A stretch of DNA of 45,217 nt from Otariodibacter sp. (lineage in GTDB: Bacteria; Pseudomonadota; Gammaproteobacteria; Enterobacterales; Pasteurellaceae), in the NCBI RefSeq assembly GCF_029256985.1, contig NZ_JARIDQ010000023.1, positions 1 through 45,217 of the forward strand, given 5' to 3'. Positions 20,616 to 29,702 of this stretch are shown one piece after another; the first letter of the stretch is position 1; the number at the start of each line of letters is the position of its first letter. A program made the position numbers and the translations under genes. Below the pieces are notes generated by a model. The model searched no databases and was not told the DNA's origin. It saw only the letters and a program-made list of their open reading frames with translations.

Positions 20616-21827
20616 TTACCAGAAAACACGTAAACCTACGCCAACATTTGTATTACGGATTTTTTTAACCAATCTCTTCGTATCTGAGCTATATGTTTCT
20701 TTAGAGTTTTCGATAGATCCCTCAAGATAGGTTACAACATTTTTATGAACTCGGTAAGATGTACCTAACATAAATTTATGACGCTCTGTTCTTTCTGTTG
20801 TATAGTTATCTTCATTAGTATGTTTAGGATCATTTTGAGCTTTACCCTGTTCATTAAAACTCCATACATTTTTCACAACATCTCCAAACATATTATCCAC
20901 ATTATTTTTGAGATAACCATAACTACCATACAACGCAATTTTATCTGTCACATTATATAAAGCACCTACTCGGAAACCATTAATCTTATCTTTTTTGGAT
21001 CCTTCTTTTAAAAATTGGCCACTATAGTCAATTGCTACTTCTAAATCATCAATAGCATACTTAGCTGTTGCACCCCACGCATCACGATGGTGACTTGCAA
21101 ACTGATGATCTGGAGATGATTCAAAATTATCACGAGTATAACCAGCACCAACTCTTACAGTTTGGTTACCAAATTTAGGAAATTCATATAAAGCACCGAC
21201 ACCATAACCTGATTTTAGTGGATATAAAGAACTGTAATCATCAGAACCTGCAAATAAGTTAGGTTTAATTACTTCACCCTTGTTATCACGATGTTCAGCA
21301 AAGCGATAATCTAAACCAATATGTAAACCTTCAATACCTTTATAATCATAACGGATAACTGAGCGTCCTGATGTACTCAAAGTAGTATCAAACACGCCAT
21401 AAGCATATTCAAAATCTGCTTGATAAATCTCATCGCCAATTGTTGCTTGACGACCAAAAGCCACTTCACCAAATTTATGACTACCAATTCCTACGTAAGC
21501 TTTGTTTGTAAATAAATCCCCAAACTTATCAGTACCTTTTGAATCTCCATTAAAACGGAACTCTAAACGACCAAAACTATAAAGATCCTCACCTAATTGA
21601 TGGCTCATAGCGATATTAAAACGTGTACCATCATTATGTAAATTAGTGTGTGCTTTTTGTGTTACCTTCTTAACACCATTTCTTTTCTCTACAGATTTTT
21701 CGTTATCCAAACGCATACGGATAGAACCATCAAATACTACTTTTGAACCATCTGCTTCGTAAATGGTCAAAGCTGAAGCTGATGTTGCAAATGCTGTTAC
21801 TGCTAATGCTACTAGTGTTTTTTTCAT
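20616..21827 (-). CDS. Gram-negative outer-membrane porin
   Basis: A 403-residue trimeric beta-barrel porin of the OmpP2/OmpC-like group. Signal peptide MKKTLVALAVTAFATSASA is followed by the typical first strand (YEADGSKVVFDGSIRMRL), many amphipathic strands (FGRLEFRFNG, AYVGIGSHKFGEVAFGRQ, YDYKGIEGLHIGLDYRF) and the C-terminal strand NVGVGLRVFW with an aromatic last residue, the BamA recognition signal. The ATG at 21827 has AAGGTG six bases before it; a GTG three codons upstream is less likely. The leader is about 117 nt, long enough for small-RNA control. Extracellular loops are charged and probably variable. Confidence 0.92.
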   Translation of the reverse strand: MKKTLVALAVTAFATSASALTIYEADGSKVVFDGSIRMRLDNEKSVEKRNGVKKVTQKAHTNLHNDGTRFNIAMSHQLGEDLYSFGRLEFRFNGDSKGTDKFGDLFTNKAYVGIGSHKFGEVAFGRQATIGDEIYQADFEYAYGVFDTTLSTSGRSVIRYDYKGIEGLHIGLDYRFAEHRDNKGEVIKPNLFAGSDDYSSLYPLKSGYGVGALYEFPKFGNQTVRVGAGYTRDNFESSPDHQFASHHRDAWGATAKYAIDDLEVAIDYSGQFLKEGSKKDKINGFRVGALYNVTDKIALYGSYGYLKNNVDNMFGDVVKNVWSFNEQGKAQNDPKHTNEDNYTTERTERHKFMLGTSYRVHKNVVTYLEGSIENSKETYSSDTKRLVKKIRNTNVGVGLRVFW

Positions 21828-21950
21828 AGTGTTCACCTTAAAATTATTTTAGTTCTGCTAAATCATCCTAGTTAAGGTTATAGGAATAATCACCAAATCT
21901 ACCATTCACTCCATTTGTAATCATCATGAGCAAATTCCGATTGTGTGCGT

Positions 21951-21979
21951 ATACTGTCAGAATAAGTATAAAGTGTCAA
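21951..21979 (-). promoter_or_regulatory. Promoter of the porin gene
   Basis: On the minus strand a perfect TTGACA (21974-21979), 17 bases and CAGTAT (21951-21956). The predicted start is near 21944, giving a leader of about 117 nt. Confidence 0.68.
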
Positions 21980-22152
21980 TATATTACCACTTATTATAAT
22001 TAACAAAAATAATCTTTAAAAACAATATGTTAAATTAAATAGTTAGAAAAAATAAAAAAATACATACTTATTCCGAGTATTACTCCAATTTAAAATAGTA
22101 TATAACTATATGATTTTAATAGAATTTAATTAAATCAATAAAAGTTCATTAA

Positions 22153-22198
22153 AAATGTGATATATTTCACATTTTTACAAATCAATACATATTATGAT
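22153..22198 (+). promoter_or_regulatory. CRP-type site and class II promoter upstream of priC
   Basis: AAATGTGA-TATATT-TCACATTT (22153-22174) is an 8-bp perfect inverted repeat containing the full CRP consensus TGTGA-N6-TCACA. TATGAT follows at 22193-22198. A start 7 bases later (near 22205) would put the CRP site at -41.5, the class II position. The rest of the 450-base porin-priC gap is AT-rich. A 16-codon frame with a TTG start (22223) ends just before the priC ATG, with poor start signals. Confidence 0.65.
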
Positions 22199-22278
22199 TA
22201 AATAAAGAGCAAAGAAGGATGGTTGAAAATCTCCAAAACTCATTTATACTTTGGAAAAATACCAATTAATTGATAATT

Positions 22279-22785
22279 ATGAATAAATTTATACAATCTA
22301 TTGAGAAGCAATGCTCTATTTTTGAACATTTGCTTTCATATGAAATTACTATTTCATCCAATTCTTTCACAAAGAATAAAGGATATGTAAAGGATTTTGT
22401 TGATGAAATAAAATTGACAGCAAGGTTTACTATACAAAAAAAGAGCCAAGAGCATATAGAGTATTATGTACAAAAACTAATATCTCAGTTTATTGAATTA
22501 AAAGAAGCTACAGACAAACTCTTACTCTTATCTCAGACAAATATGGTTCTCCCTAAATTTATCTCTAATTATCAGTTTAATAAGAAATTTTCTAACCTAT
22601 CTTCTACCCAAAAACTACAAGAATATCACAAGGCTTTAAGAGCACTTAATGAAAAATTAAGTTGGCTAATTGAACAAATTTATTTATGTTCAGATAATAA
22701 ACAAAAAAAAATTTATCAAGAAAAAATTTATGAAACAGAATATAGAAAGCAAAAATGTATAAATGCAATTAATGCACTAGAATAG
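22279..22785 (+). CDS. priC: Primosomal replication protein PriC (probable)
   Basis: Small all-helical protein that reloads DnaB at stalled forks with gaps. It has 168 residues, close to E. coli PriC (175). Pattern similarity is in the C-terminal half: LQEYHKALRALNEKLSWLIEQ followed by QKIYQEKIYETEYRKQKCINAINALE (shown in part), matching the spacing of FERRLREM and VEAYEARLARCRHALEKIE in E. coli. The N terminus has no domain motif. The ATG at 22279 is preferred over a TTG at 22270; an in-frame stop lies at 22267. The ribosome site is weak. It ends in a strong terminator. Confidence 0.75.
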   Translation: MNKFIQSIEKQCSIFEHLLSYEITISSNSFTKNKGYVKDFVDEIKLTARFTIQKKSQEHIEYYVQKLISQFIELKEATDKLLLLSQTNMVLPKFISNYQFNKKFSNLSSTQKLQEYHKALRALNEKLSWLIEQIYLCSDNKQKKIYQEKIYETEYRKQKCINAINALE

Positions 22786-22788
22786 ACG

Positions 22789-22820
22789 AAAGTAGGCTAT
22801 CGCCTACTTTTTAGTTTTTA
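22789..22820 (+). terminator. Terminator of priC
   Basis: AAAGTAGGC and GCCTACTTT form a 9-bp stem with a TATC loop, followed by TTAGTTTTT. It lies immediately after priC and faces the convergent pmbA. Confidence 0.88.
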
Positions 22821-22827
22821 TTTAATG

Positions 22828-24177
22828 TTATTGGCCAGAGATCTTCATTCTTTCAAGCAAAATTGAACCAGTTTGAATATTTGATCGGTGTTCAATATCA
22901 TTGGCCACAGCAACAATATTTTTATACATATCTTGTAATTGACCTGCTATAGTAATTTCAGCAACGGGATAACAAAGTTTACCTTTTTCAACCCAATAAC
23001 CTGCAGCACCTCGAGAATATTCGCCTGTTACACCATTTATCGCACTACCTAGCATTTCTGTTACCAGTAACCCTGTATCCATTTCTCTTAATAATGTCTC
23101 TAATCCACCAAGACGGTTAGGTTTTACTTGCCAATTATGAATTCCTCCTGCATGTCCCGTTGTTTGCATTTTCAATTTTCTTGCACTGTAACTTGTTAGT
23201 AAATAAGTCTGTAATATACCATTTTCAATAATAGTTCTATCTTGGGTTTTTACACCCTCACTATCAAATGGGGACGAGGCAAGTTGTTTAAGTAAATGTG
23301 GATGCTCGCTAATTTCAAACCAATCAGGTAAGATTTTTTCTCCCAACTTATCAACTAAGAAACTTGATTTACGATATAACGCTCCACCACTTATTGCACC
23401 GGCTAAATGCCCAATAAGCCCTGTTGCAATATCATTATAAAAAATAACTGGTACTTCTCGTGTTGATAATTTTTGTGGATTTAATCTTTCTACTGCTTTT
23501 TGAGCTGATTTTTCACCTACCCATTGAGCCGAATCTAAACGATCAAATTCTCTAGAAATAGTATATTCATAATCTCGTTCTAGTTGCTCGTCATGTGCTG
23601 CAATAACACTACAAGATAGAGAGTATCGGCTAGATAAATAGCTTTGCAACATACCATAGGTATTACCGTAAACACGAATACCACTATGTGAGTTAAATGT
23701 TGCTCCTTCACTATTTACAATTCGCTGATCATAATTTAGCGCATACTGCTCTGCTTCTATAGCTAATTGCACTGCTTGATCAACATCGATCTCCACTTGA
23801 TGATACAAATCTAAATCAGGTGCATTAAATGCCATTAATTCTTTATCCGCTAAGCCACTATATTCATCTTCTGATGTATATTTTGCAATTGCTAATGCGG
23901 ATTCGACCGCTTGTTGAATTGATTTTGTTTGTAAATCGGATGTAGACGCATTACCTTTTCTATTACCTAAATAAACTGAAATACCTAAAGATCCATCATT
24001 GTTAAATTCAATATTTTCAGTTTGCTCTAATCTGGTAGAAACAGATAACCCTGCAACCTTTGTTACCCCAACCTCTGCTGTTGCGCCTGATTTTTCTGCA
24101 AGTGATAACGCTAATTTAACCGCTTCTCTTAATTGTTGTTCTTGTTTCTGTAATTCTTTTTTTGTAATTAAACTCAT
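22828..24177 (-). CDS. pmbA: Metalloprotease-like protein PmbA (TldE)
   Basis: Partner of TldD in the TldD/TldE heterodimeric protease that matures peptides such as microcin B17 and degrades CcdA. It has 449 residues. Family features are GISVYLGNRKGNASTSDL, GIRVYGNTYGMLQSY, the VIFYNDIATGLIGHLAGAIS region, SSPFDSEGVKTQDRTII, and the C-terminal AINGVTGEYSRGAAGYWVEK. PmbA lacks the zinc HExxxH of TldD, and none is seen. AGGAAATACTT precedes the ATG. It is divergent from yjgA/darP, an arrangement shared with E. coli. Confidence 0.95.
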   Translation of the reverse strand: MSLITKKELQKQEQQLREAVKLALSLAEKSGATAEVGVTKVAGLSVSTRLEQTENIEFNNDGSLGISVYLGNRKGNASTSDLQTKSIQQAVESALAIAKYTSEDEYSGLADKELMAFNAPDLDLYHQVEIDVDQAVQLAIEAEQYALNYDQRIVNSEGATFNSHSGIRVYGNTYGMLQSYLSSRYSLSCSVIAAHDEQLERDYEYTISREFDRLDSAQWVGEKSAQKAVERLNPQKLSTREVPVIFYNDIATGLIGHLAGAISGGALYRKSSFLVDKLGEKILPDWFEISEHPHLLKQLASSPFDSEGVKTQDRTIIENGILQTYLLTSYSARKLKMQTTGHAGGIHNWQVKPNRLGGLETLLREMDTGLLVTEMLGSAINGVTGEYSRGAAGYWVEKGKLCYPVAEITIAGQLQDMYKNIVAVANDIEHRSNIQTGSILLERMKISGQ

Positions 24178-24190
24178 AAGTATTTCCTGA

Positions 24191-24252
24191 ATATCAGTAA
24201 AATCAATATATTATGTCAAATATTTGACCTAATTCGCATTTCAGCATAGAAT
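24191..24252. promoter_or_regulatory. Face-to-face promoters of pmbA and yjgA sharing a palindrome
   Basis: Plus strand: TTGACC (24224-24229), 17 bases, TAGAAT (24247-24252), driving yjgA. Minus strand: TTGACA (24214-24219), 17 bases, TGATAT (24191-24196), driving pmbA. The two -35 boxes form a 14-bp perfect palindrome, GTCAAATATTTGAC (24215-24228). The pmbA start would leave a very short leader that cuts into its ribosome site, so that half is less certain. Confidence 0.6.
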
Positions 24253-24275
24253 GCAATAAGAAAAAATCATAGCAG

Positions 24276-24304
24276 AAAAGCCTATCCTTTGCGATAGGCT
24301 TTTT
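24276..24304 (+). terminator. Terminator-like hairpin in the yjgA leader
   Basis: AAAAGCCTATC and GATAGGCTTTT form an 11-bp stem with a loop of 6, followed by U-rich sequence. It lies 16-20 bases after the predicted yjgA start and 31 bases before its ATG, where a terminator is unexpected. It may be an attenuator, or close a very short transcript. Confidence 0.7.
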
Positions 24305-24334
24305 AACTCAATACTATCAGGAAAATAAATCTCT

Positions 24335-24865
24335 ATGGCTAGAAAAAAACGACATGAAGAAATAGATTGGACAGATGAAGACGAGGAAATCATTTGGGTA
24401 AGTAAAAGTGAAATTAAACGTGATGCCGAACATCTCAAAAAACTGGGTGATAGTTTAGTAAACTTGACTTCAGCCAACCTTGCTAAAATTCCACTTGATG
24501 AAAGTCTAAAAGAAGCCATTGAACTTGCTCAACGCTTGCGGTTAGAAGCCCGTCGTCGTCAAATTCAGTATATAGGGAAATTGTTAAGAAATATCGATCC
24601 TGAACCAATTCAGGATGCTTTGGATAAAGTAGAAAATCGTCATCAACAACAATTAGCTCTATTACAAAAATTAGAAGTAACTCGAGACCAACTCATTGAG
24701 CAAGGTGATTCAGCTTTAAATACTTTGTTAGATCAATATCCAAGACTTGATCGTCAACATTTACGAAATTTAATTCGTGGTGCAAATAAAGAAAAACAAT
24801 CAAACAAATCACCTAAAAATTATCGTGAAATTTTTCAATATTTAAAATCTAGTATTTTGGAATAA
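24335..24865 (+). CDS. darP: Ribosome-associated protein DarP/YjgA (DUF615)
   Basis: Assists late maturation of the 50S ribosomal subunit. It has 176 residues. The family hallmarks are all here: [67 protein letters not shown] and [12 protein letters not shown] with FQYL near the end. The N terminus is shorter than in E. coli. The start has a weak ribosome site (AGGAAAATAAATCTCT before ATG). It is followed 5 bases later by the SirB2-like gene, forming a two-gene unit. Confidence 0.94.
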   Translation: MARKKRHEEIDWTDEDEEIIWVSKSEIKRDAEHLKKLGDSLVNLTSANLAKIPLDESLKEAIELAQRLRLEARRRQIQYIGKLLRNIDPEPIQDALDKVENRHQQQLALLQKLEVTRDQLIEQGDSALNTLLDQYPRLDRQHLRNLIRGANKEKQSNKSPKNYREIFQYLKSSILE

Positions 24866-24870
24866 TTCTT

Positions 24871-25218
24871 ATGCAAATCTTATTTTTTTCTCACATTACC
24901 TTTGCTTATATAAGTTTAATATTATTACTTATTAGAGGAATACTTTCTATCAAAAATGTGAATTGGAGACAATATAAAGTATTGCGTATACTTCCTCACT
25001 TTATTGATAGCTTACTACTGATAAGCGGTGTTAGTATTTTTGTTATATATGGATTTTCAATTTTCGAAATATGGATTTGGTTAAAAATATTATTTATTAT
25101 TCTCTACATCATATTTTCTATAAAAACTTTTGGGAAAAATAAGCTTTTTTCTATAAAGTACTTGATTCTTTCTATTATTAGCTTTATATCAGCAATGATA
25201 ATCGTAATAGTTAAATAA
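24871..25218 (+). CDS. SirB2-family inner-membrane protein
   Basis: A 115-residue protein with four hydrophobic segments (about 5-25, 42-62, 65-85 and 93-113) and almost no soluble part. The segment VLRILPHFIDSLLLISGV matches the conserved core of SirB2/YchQ proteins (LRIVPHVNDTLLLLSG in E. coli). The biochemical function is unknown; the family name comes from an effect on Salmonella invasion gene expression. It starts 5 bases after the darP stop codon and is probably co-translated with it. Its base composition is even more AT-rich than its neighbours, as expected for a membrane protein here. Confidence 0.8.
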   Translation: MQILFFSHITFAYISLILLLIRGILSIKNVNWRQYKVLRILPHFIDSLLLISGVSIFVIYGFSIFEIWIWLKILFIILYIIFSIKTFGKNKLFSIKYLILSIISFISAMIIVIVK

Positions 25219-25223
25219 GTTTG

Positions 25224-25254
25224 AAAAAAAGCCCTTATTTATTATAAGGGCTTT
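25224..25254 (-). terminator. Terminator of rplY (bidirectional)
   Basis: AAAGCCCTTAT (25228-25238) and ATAAGGGCTTT (25244-25254) form an 11-bp stem. On the minus strand seven T follow; on the plus strand only TTTATAT. It serves rplY best and the convergent darP-sirB2 unit to a lesser degree. Confidence 0.88.
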
Positions 25255-25277
25255 ATATAAATTAAACTTATTTATAT

Positions 25278-25565
25278 TTATACACGTTTAAAATCTAAAT
25301 GTAAAAGTTTAGGCTTAGTTGGATGACGTTGAATAGCTTGAACTTTAACTTTTTCTTCTTTTCCTGCAACGATGATAGTTAACACTTCACTATAAAACTC
25401 ATCACTAACTTGTGCATTGTTCACTTTATCGTGATCTAAAATAATTGATACAGGCTCTGCATTACCACCATAGATAATTGCAGGAACTTGACCATTGTGA
25501 CGCAGGCGGCGGCTCGCACCCTTACCTTGCGCTAAACGAGTTTCAGCTTCAAATTTGAATGACAT
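25278..25565 (-). CDS. rplY: 50S ribosomal protein L25
   Basis: Binds loop E of 5S rRNA in the large subunit. It has 95 residues (E. coli 94), the short form without the CTC C-terminal extension. Typical segments are [40 protein letters not shown] and the basic [20 protein letters not shown]. The ATG at 25565 (MSFKFEAE) is the family start; an in-frame ATG at 25613 would translate a leader hairpin. Preceded by a long structured leader with a good promoter. Confidence 0.96.
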   Translation of the reverse strand: MSFKFEAETRLAQGKGASRRLRHNGQVPAIIYGGNAEPVSIILDHDKVNNAQVSDEFYSEVLTIIVAGKEEKVKVQAIQRHPTKPKLLHLDFKRV

Positions 25566-25663
25566 TATTAAATTCTCATAAATAGTTGGAACAAATTCTG
25601 CTCCGTTAATCAAAAATAGCAGGCGACCCAGCTATTCCCTAAATTTTTACGGCTAAAAGCCGA
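25566..25663 (-). promoter_or_regulatory. Structured rplY leader, probable L25 autoregulatory RNA
   Basis: About 98 nt with three hairpins in order from the 5' end: CGGC/GCCG (25650-25662); TAGC-T-GG/CC-T-GCTA with loop GTCG (25617-25634); and GGAGCA/TGTTCC (25588-25604). A ribosomal-protein leader in front of rplY is known in gammaproteobacteria, where L25 is thought to bind a 5S-like element in its own mRNA. I match it by position and hairpin layout, not by a covariance model. Confidence 0.6.
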
Positions 25664-25669
25664 GGTGCA

Positions 25670-25698
25670 ATTCTAATCTGAAAAGATAAAAAATCCAA
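25670..25698 (-). promoter_or_regulatory. Promoter of rplY
   Basis: On the minus strand TTGGAT (25693-25698), 17 bases, TAGAAT (25670-25675). The start falls just before the first leader hairpin. Confidence 0.7.
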
Positions 25699-25740
25699 CT
25701 ATTTTTCAATATATCTTCCCATATTTTATTATAAAAGTAA

Positions 25741-25764
25741 TATTGGTCAAATTATTTACCAATA
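25741..25764. promoter_or_regulatory. Inverted repeat between rplY and glgP
   Basis: TATTGGT and ACCAATA, 7-bp perfect arms around 10 bases, in the divergent region 60 bases before glgP. It could be an operator for glgP; no regulator is recognised. TAAAAT near 25783 is a possible glgP -10 without a good -35. Confidence 0.3.
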
Positions 25765-25826
25765 GAGTACAAAATTATTGTAAAATACGACAAATTCTTA
25801 CACATTTACTAAATTAGGAGTAATTC

Positions 25827-28340
25827 ATGGGCAACTATTCATCTAAAGCATATTTAAGTCCAGAAAATATACAAAATGTAAAAAATGCTATTTTGTATAA
25901 ACTTGTATTTGCCCTTGGTGTTGAACCTAGAGAAGCTAGCAATCGCAATTGGCTAAATGCAGCGCTCCGTGTTGTACGAGATCTTTCTACGGAATCTTGG
26001 TTACAAAATCGCCGTAGTCAAGCTGCAAATATGAGCCGTAGAGTATATTATTTATCAATGGAATTTTTAATGGGAAGAACCTTTAGTAATGCTATGATTT
26101 CTGAGGGTGTTTACGAAGTAATCCGTGCTGCATTAGATGAATTGGGGCATAAGCTTGAAGATATTATTGATGAGGAAGGTGATCCTGGCCTTGGCAATGG
26201 TGGCTTAGGTCGATTAGCTGCTTGCTACTTAGATAGCCTTGCTACAATGAAAATTCCTGCTATTGGTTATGGGATTCAATATGAATATGGAATGTTTCGA
26301 CAAGAAATAAAAAATGGTGAGCAAGTCGAATATCCTGATTATTGGATGGATAAAGAATTTGCTTGGCCTTATATTCGATCAAGTAAACGTTTCCCTGTAC
26401 GTTTTGGAGGAAGAACATGGCAAGAAGGGAAAAAAACTCATTGGCAAGCAGAGGAAGAGATTATTGCACAAGCACATGATCATCTTATCCCTGGTTTTGA
26501 GACATCATCAACTAACAGCTTAAGATTATGGTCTGCTCATGCAGGAGATAAAGTTTTTGGATTAGCTGATTTTAATCGAGGAGATTATTTCTCAGCAATG
26601 GTTCAACGAAATAGTTCTGAAAATGTTTCAAGAGTACTTTATCCGGATGATTCAACTTATAATGGTAGAGAACTTCGTCTACGTCAAGAATATTTCCTTT
26701 CCTCTGCTTCTATACAGGATATTATCCGTCGTCATGAAGTTGAATCTGGTTCATGTCTAAATTTAGCAGAAAAAGTAGCAATCCATCTAAATGATACTCA
26801 CCCAACACTTTCTATTCCTGAATTAATGCGTATATTAATTGATGAAAAAGGGTACAGTTGGGAGCAATCTTGGAATATCACTCGTAAAACTTTCTTCTAT
26901 ACAAATCATACATTGATGGCTGAAGCATTGGAAACATGGCCAGTAGAAATGGTAGCAAGAATTTTGCCTCGTCATTTACAAATTATTTTTGAAATAAATG
27001 AATGGTTTCTTAAAAAAGTTAGTGATAAATTTCCTGAGGATCATGATCTTATTCGTAGAGTCTCTATTATTGATGAGAATGGTGATCGGCGAATTCGTAT
27101 GGCATGGCTAGCTGTTATTGCTTCTGGTAAAGTGAATGGCGTTGCAAAAATCCATTCAGATTTAATGGTTGAATCAATCTTTGCTGATTTTGCTAAAATT
27201 TATCCAGATCGTTTTACAAATGTGACTAATGGGGTCACTCCTCGCCGTTGGATTCAAATAGCTAATCCTGGCCTTGCATCTATCTTAGATAAATATATTG
27301 GTAAAAATTGGCGAACAGATTTAAGTCAGTTAGATAAATTAAATCAATTTGTGGATGATGAAGATTTACAAGAACAAATTTCGGCAGTCAAAATAGAAAA
27401 CAAAAGAAAATTAGCTCATTACATTGAAACTACTCAAGGTATCAAATTAAATACAGATGCAATTTTTGATGTGCAAATTAAACGTATTCATCAATATAAA
27501 CGTCAACAATTAAATGTTCTTCATATTGTAGCTTTATATAATCGAATCTTAAAAAATCCAACAGCAAATTGGCAACCAAGAGTATTTATTTTTGCAGGTA
27601 AAGCTGCTAGCGCATATTATGCAGCTAAAAAAGTTATTCGCTTAATCAATGATGTAGCAAAAGTTATTAATAGCGACTCAAGAATTAATGATCTAATTAA
27701 AGTGGTTTTTATACCAAATTACGGTGTTACGCTTGCTCAAATAATTATTCCTGCAGCAGACATTTCAGAACAAATTTCTCTGGCTGGAACAGAAGCTTCA
27801 GGCACATCTAATATGAAATTTGCGCTTAATGGAGCTTTAACTATTGGTACGCTTGATGGTGCAAATGTAGAAATTTTAGATCGTGTAGGACAAGAAAATA
27901 TTTTCATCTTTGGTAATACTGTTGAACAAGTAGAAGAATTACGAAAAAAAGGATACTCTCCGTATACGTTCTATGAAACAGATACAGAACTTAATGAAGC
28001 CATTTTACAGATTCTAAATGGTAAATTTTCTCCAGAAGAACCTTATCGTTATCAAGATATTATCTTGGATTCTGGAGATTACTACCAAGCATGTGCTGAT
28101 TTCCGTAGTTATATTGATACTCAGGATAAAGTCGCTCAATATTTTAGTAACAAAAAAGCATGGACTCGTTCAGCTATTATCAATATTGCTAATATGGGGT
28201 ATTTTTCATCCGATCGCTCTGTTCTTGATTATGCTAAGAATATCTGGAATATTGAACCAACGACTGAAAAACAGCTATCAGAACAACCTAAAGTGCTAGA
28301 TCTTATTAAAGATTCAAACAAAGTTATCAAAATAAAATAA
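25827..28340 (+). CDS. glgP: Glycogen phosphorylase
   Basis: PLP enzyme that releases glucose-1-phosphate from glycogen or maltodextrin. It has 837 residues (E. coli GlgP 815, MalP 797). Conserved segments are [14 protein letters not shown] [99 protein letters not shown] and the PLP site [14 protein letters not shown]. It is closer to GlgP than to MalP by overall pattern. AGGAG precedes the ATG. It stands alone: none of glgB, glgX, glgC, glgA or malQ adjoins it. It converges with lpxA. Confidence 0.94.
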   Translation: MGNYSSKAYLSPENIQNVKNAILYKLVFALGVEPREASNRNWLNAALRVVRDLSTESWLQNRRSQAANMSRRVYYLSMEFLMGRTFSNAMISEGVYEVIRAALDELGHKLEDIIDEEGDPGLGNGGLGRLAACYLDSLATMKIPAIGYGIQYEYGMFRQEIKNGEQVEYPDYWMDKEFAWPYIRSSKRFPVRFGGRTWQEGKKTHWQAEEEIIAQAHDHLIPGFETSSTNSLRLWSAHAGDKVFGLADFNRGDYFSAMVQRNSSENVSRVLYPDDSTYNGRELRLRQEYFLSSASIQDIIRRHEVESGSCLNLAEKVAIHLNDTHPTLSIPELMRILIDEKGYSWEQSWNITRKTFFYTNHTLMAEALETWPVEMVARILPRHLQIIFEINEWFLKKVSDKFPEDHDLIRRVSIIDENGDRRIRMAWLAVIASGKVNGVAKIHSDLMVESIFADFAKIYPDRFTNVTNGVTPRRWIQIANPGLASILDKYIGKNWRTDLSQLDKLNQFVDDEDLQEQISAVKIENKRKLAHYIETTQGIKLNTDAIFDVQIKRIHQYKRQQLNVLHIVALYNRILKNPTANWQPRVFIFAGKAASAYYAAKKVIRLINDVAKVINSDSRINDLIKVVFIPNYGVTLAQIIIPAADISEQISLAGTEASGTSNMKFALNGALTIGTLDGANVEILDRVGQENIFIFGNTVEQVEELRKKGYSPYTFYETDTELNEAILQILNGKFSPEEPYRYQDIILDSGDYYQACADFRSYIDTQDKVAQYFSNKKAWTRSAIINIANMGYFSSDRSVLDYAKNIWNIEPTTEKQLSEQPKVLDLIKDSNKVIKIK

Positions 28341-28347
28341 TAAAGAT

Positions 28348-28377
28348 GGGGCTAATGCAAATCAGCAATAGCCCCAG
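28348..28377. terminator. Inverted repeat between glgP and lpxA, probably bidirectional terminator
   Basis: TGGGGCTA (28348-28355) and TAGCCCCA (28370-28377), with inner TGC/GCA pairing. U-rich sequence follows on both sides (ATATATTTTAT on plus, TCTTTATTATTTT on minus) but without a tight T run. Confidence 0.7.
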
Positions 28378-28407
28378 ATATATTTTATATTTTCATCAAT
28401 TTTATGA

Positions 28408-29202
28408 TTATCTGATAATACCTCGAGTTGAACGCTTAAAGAAATCTAGAAAGAGACCTATTGCAGCTTCTGTTTTTGCATAATGTTCAATTTCCGGTAT
28501 AACTTCTTCTAATGTTTTACCACTTCTATAAAGCAATTTATAAACATTACGAATAGCGTGCATTGTAGCTTTTTCAAAACCTCTACGTTTTAATCCTTCT
28601 AGATTAACACCGAATGGATGCGCATGATTTCCTTGAGCCATGACATAAGGAGGCACATCTTGACTAACCATAGAACCGCCTCCTAGCATAACATGAGCTC
28701 CAATTACAACAAATTGATGAATTGCAGACATTCCACCAACAATAACAAAATCATCTAGAGTAACATGTCCAGCTAAAGTTCCATTATTTGCAATAATACA
28801 ACGGTGTCCAATTGTACAATCATGAGCAATATGACAATTTATCATAAATAAATTATCGTCACCTATTCTGGTGACTCCCCCACCTTGTTTAGTACCTCTA
28901 TGGATAGTTACACTTTCTCTGATTCTATTACGATTTCCAATAATTGTTTTTGTTAACTCACCATTATATTTTAGATCTTGGTTTATCTCACCAATGCTTG
29001 CAAATTGAAAAATATGATTTGCTTCACCTATTTCTGTATCCCCTTGAATAACTACATGAGAGTGTATTTTGGTATTATCCCCGATCTTGACATCTTTTCC
29101 TATAACACAAAATGGGCCAATTTCTACATTATTACCAATAACTGCCCCATCTTCAATAATAGAAAAAGGACTAATTTTTGTTGAAGGATCTATAAATTGC
29201 AT
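28408..29202 (-). CDS. lpxA: UDP-N-acetylglucosamine acyltransferase
   Basis: First enzyme of lipid A synthesis: transfers a 3-hydroxyacyl chain from acyl-ACP to UDP-GlcNAc. It has 264 residues. A left-handed beta-helix of hexapeptide repeats fills the N-terminal two thirds ([20 protein letters not shown]). The catalytic His lies in [13 protein letters not shown], followed by [19 protein letters not shown] and [16 protein letters not shown]. The C terminus is the helical domain ([18 protein letters not shown]). It is the last gene of the envelope cluster here; lpxB, normally next, is absent. Confidence 0.97.
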   Translation of the reverse strand: MQFIDPSTKISPFSIIEDGAVIGNNVEIGPFCVIGKDVKIGDNTKIHSHVVIQGDTEIGEANHIFQFASIGEINQDLKYNGELTKTIIGNRNRIRESVTIHRGTKQGGGVTRIGDDNLFMINCHIAHDCTIGHRCIIANNGTLAGHVTLDDFVIVGGMSAIHQFVVIGAHVMLGGGSMVSQDVPPYVMAQGNHAHPFGVNLEGLKRRGFEKATMHAIRNVYKLLYRSGKTLEEVIPEIEHYAKTEAAIGLFLDFFKRSTRGIIR

Positions 29203-29230
29203 AATAATATTCTCTATCTAGAATTACATC

Positions 29231-29683
29231 TTATTTACGAGCACATTTTAAATCAGCTTCACAAACTAATTTTCCATCAACAAAAGCCTTACCTGTAAAT
29301 ACACTAATACCTCTGCGTTCTTTGATAAAATGAACTTCAATTACCATTTGATCACCAGGTACAACCGGATTTTTAAATTTAGCACTATCGACTGCGGCAA
29401 AATAATACAATTCATTTTCTTTTAACTTTCCATAGCTTTTAATAGCCAATACTCCTGTTGCTTGTGCCATTGCTTCTAAAATTAGCACGCCAGGGAAAAT
29501 AGGATCAGATGGAAAATGTCCTGTAAAATATGGCTCATTAATAGTGATATTTTTAACTGCTTTCAACCACTCCCCTTCTTTGTATTCAATTACCCTGTCA
29601 ATAAGTAAAAAAGGATACCGATGTGGTAAAATATCCATAATTTCACGAATATCAATCATAGCTTTCTCTTCTTTATTTTTCAT
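29231..29683 (-). CDS. fabZ: 3-hydroxyacyl-ACP dehydratase FabZ
   Basis: Dehydrates 3-hydroxyacyl-ACP in fatty acid elongation and competes with LpxA and LpxD for the same substrate. It has 150 residues. Hot-dog fold motifs are [15 protein letters not shown], the catalytic His in [15 protein letters not shown] and the catalytic Glu in [24 protein letters not shown] follows. I use the ATG at 29683; the ATG at 29659 (MIDIREIM) is a close alternative with GAAGAGAAAGCT before it, and a GTG at 29689 is less likely. It is 28 bases upstream of lpxA. Confidence 0.94.
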   Translation of the reverse strand: MKNKEEKAMIDIREIMDILPHRYPFLLIDRVIEYKEGEWLKAVKNITINEPYFTGHFPSDPIFPGVLILEAMAQATGVLAIKSYGKLKENELYYFAAVDSAKFKNPVVPGDQMVIEVHFIKERRGISVFTGKAFVDGKLVCEADLKCARK

Positions 29684-29702
29684 TATCACACCAATCCTAT
29701 TC

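Noticed and set aside
22219..22269. Short frame MVENLQNSFILWKNTN in phase with priC
   Set aside because: The purine-rich tract abuts the ATG with no spacing, and an in-frame stop separates it from priC; no sign that it is translated.
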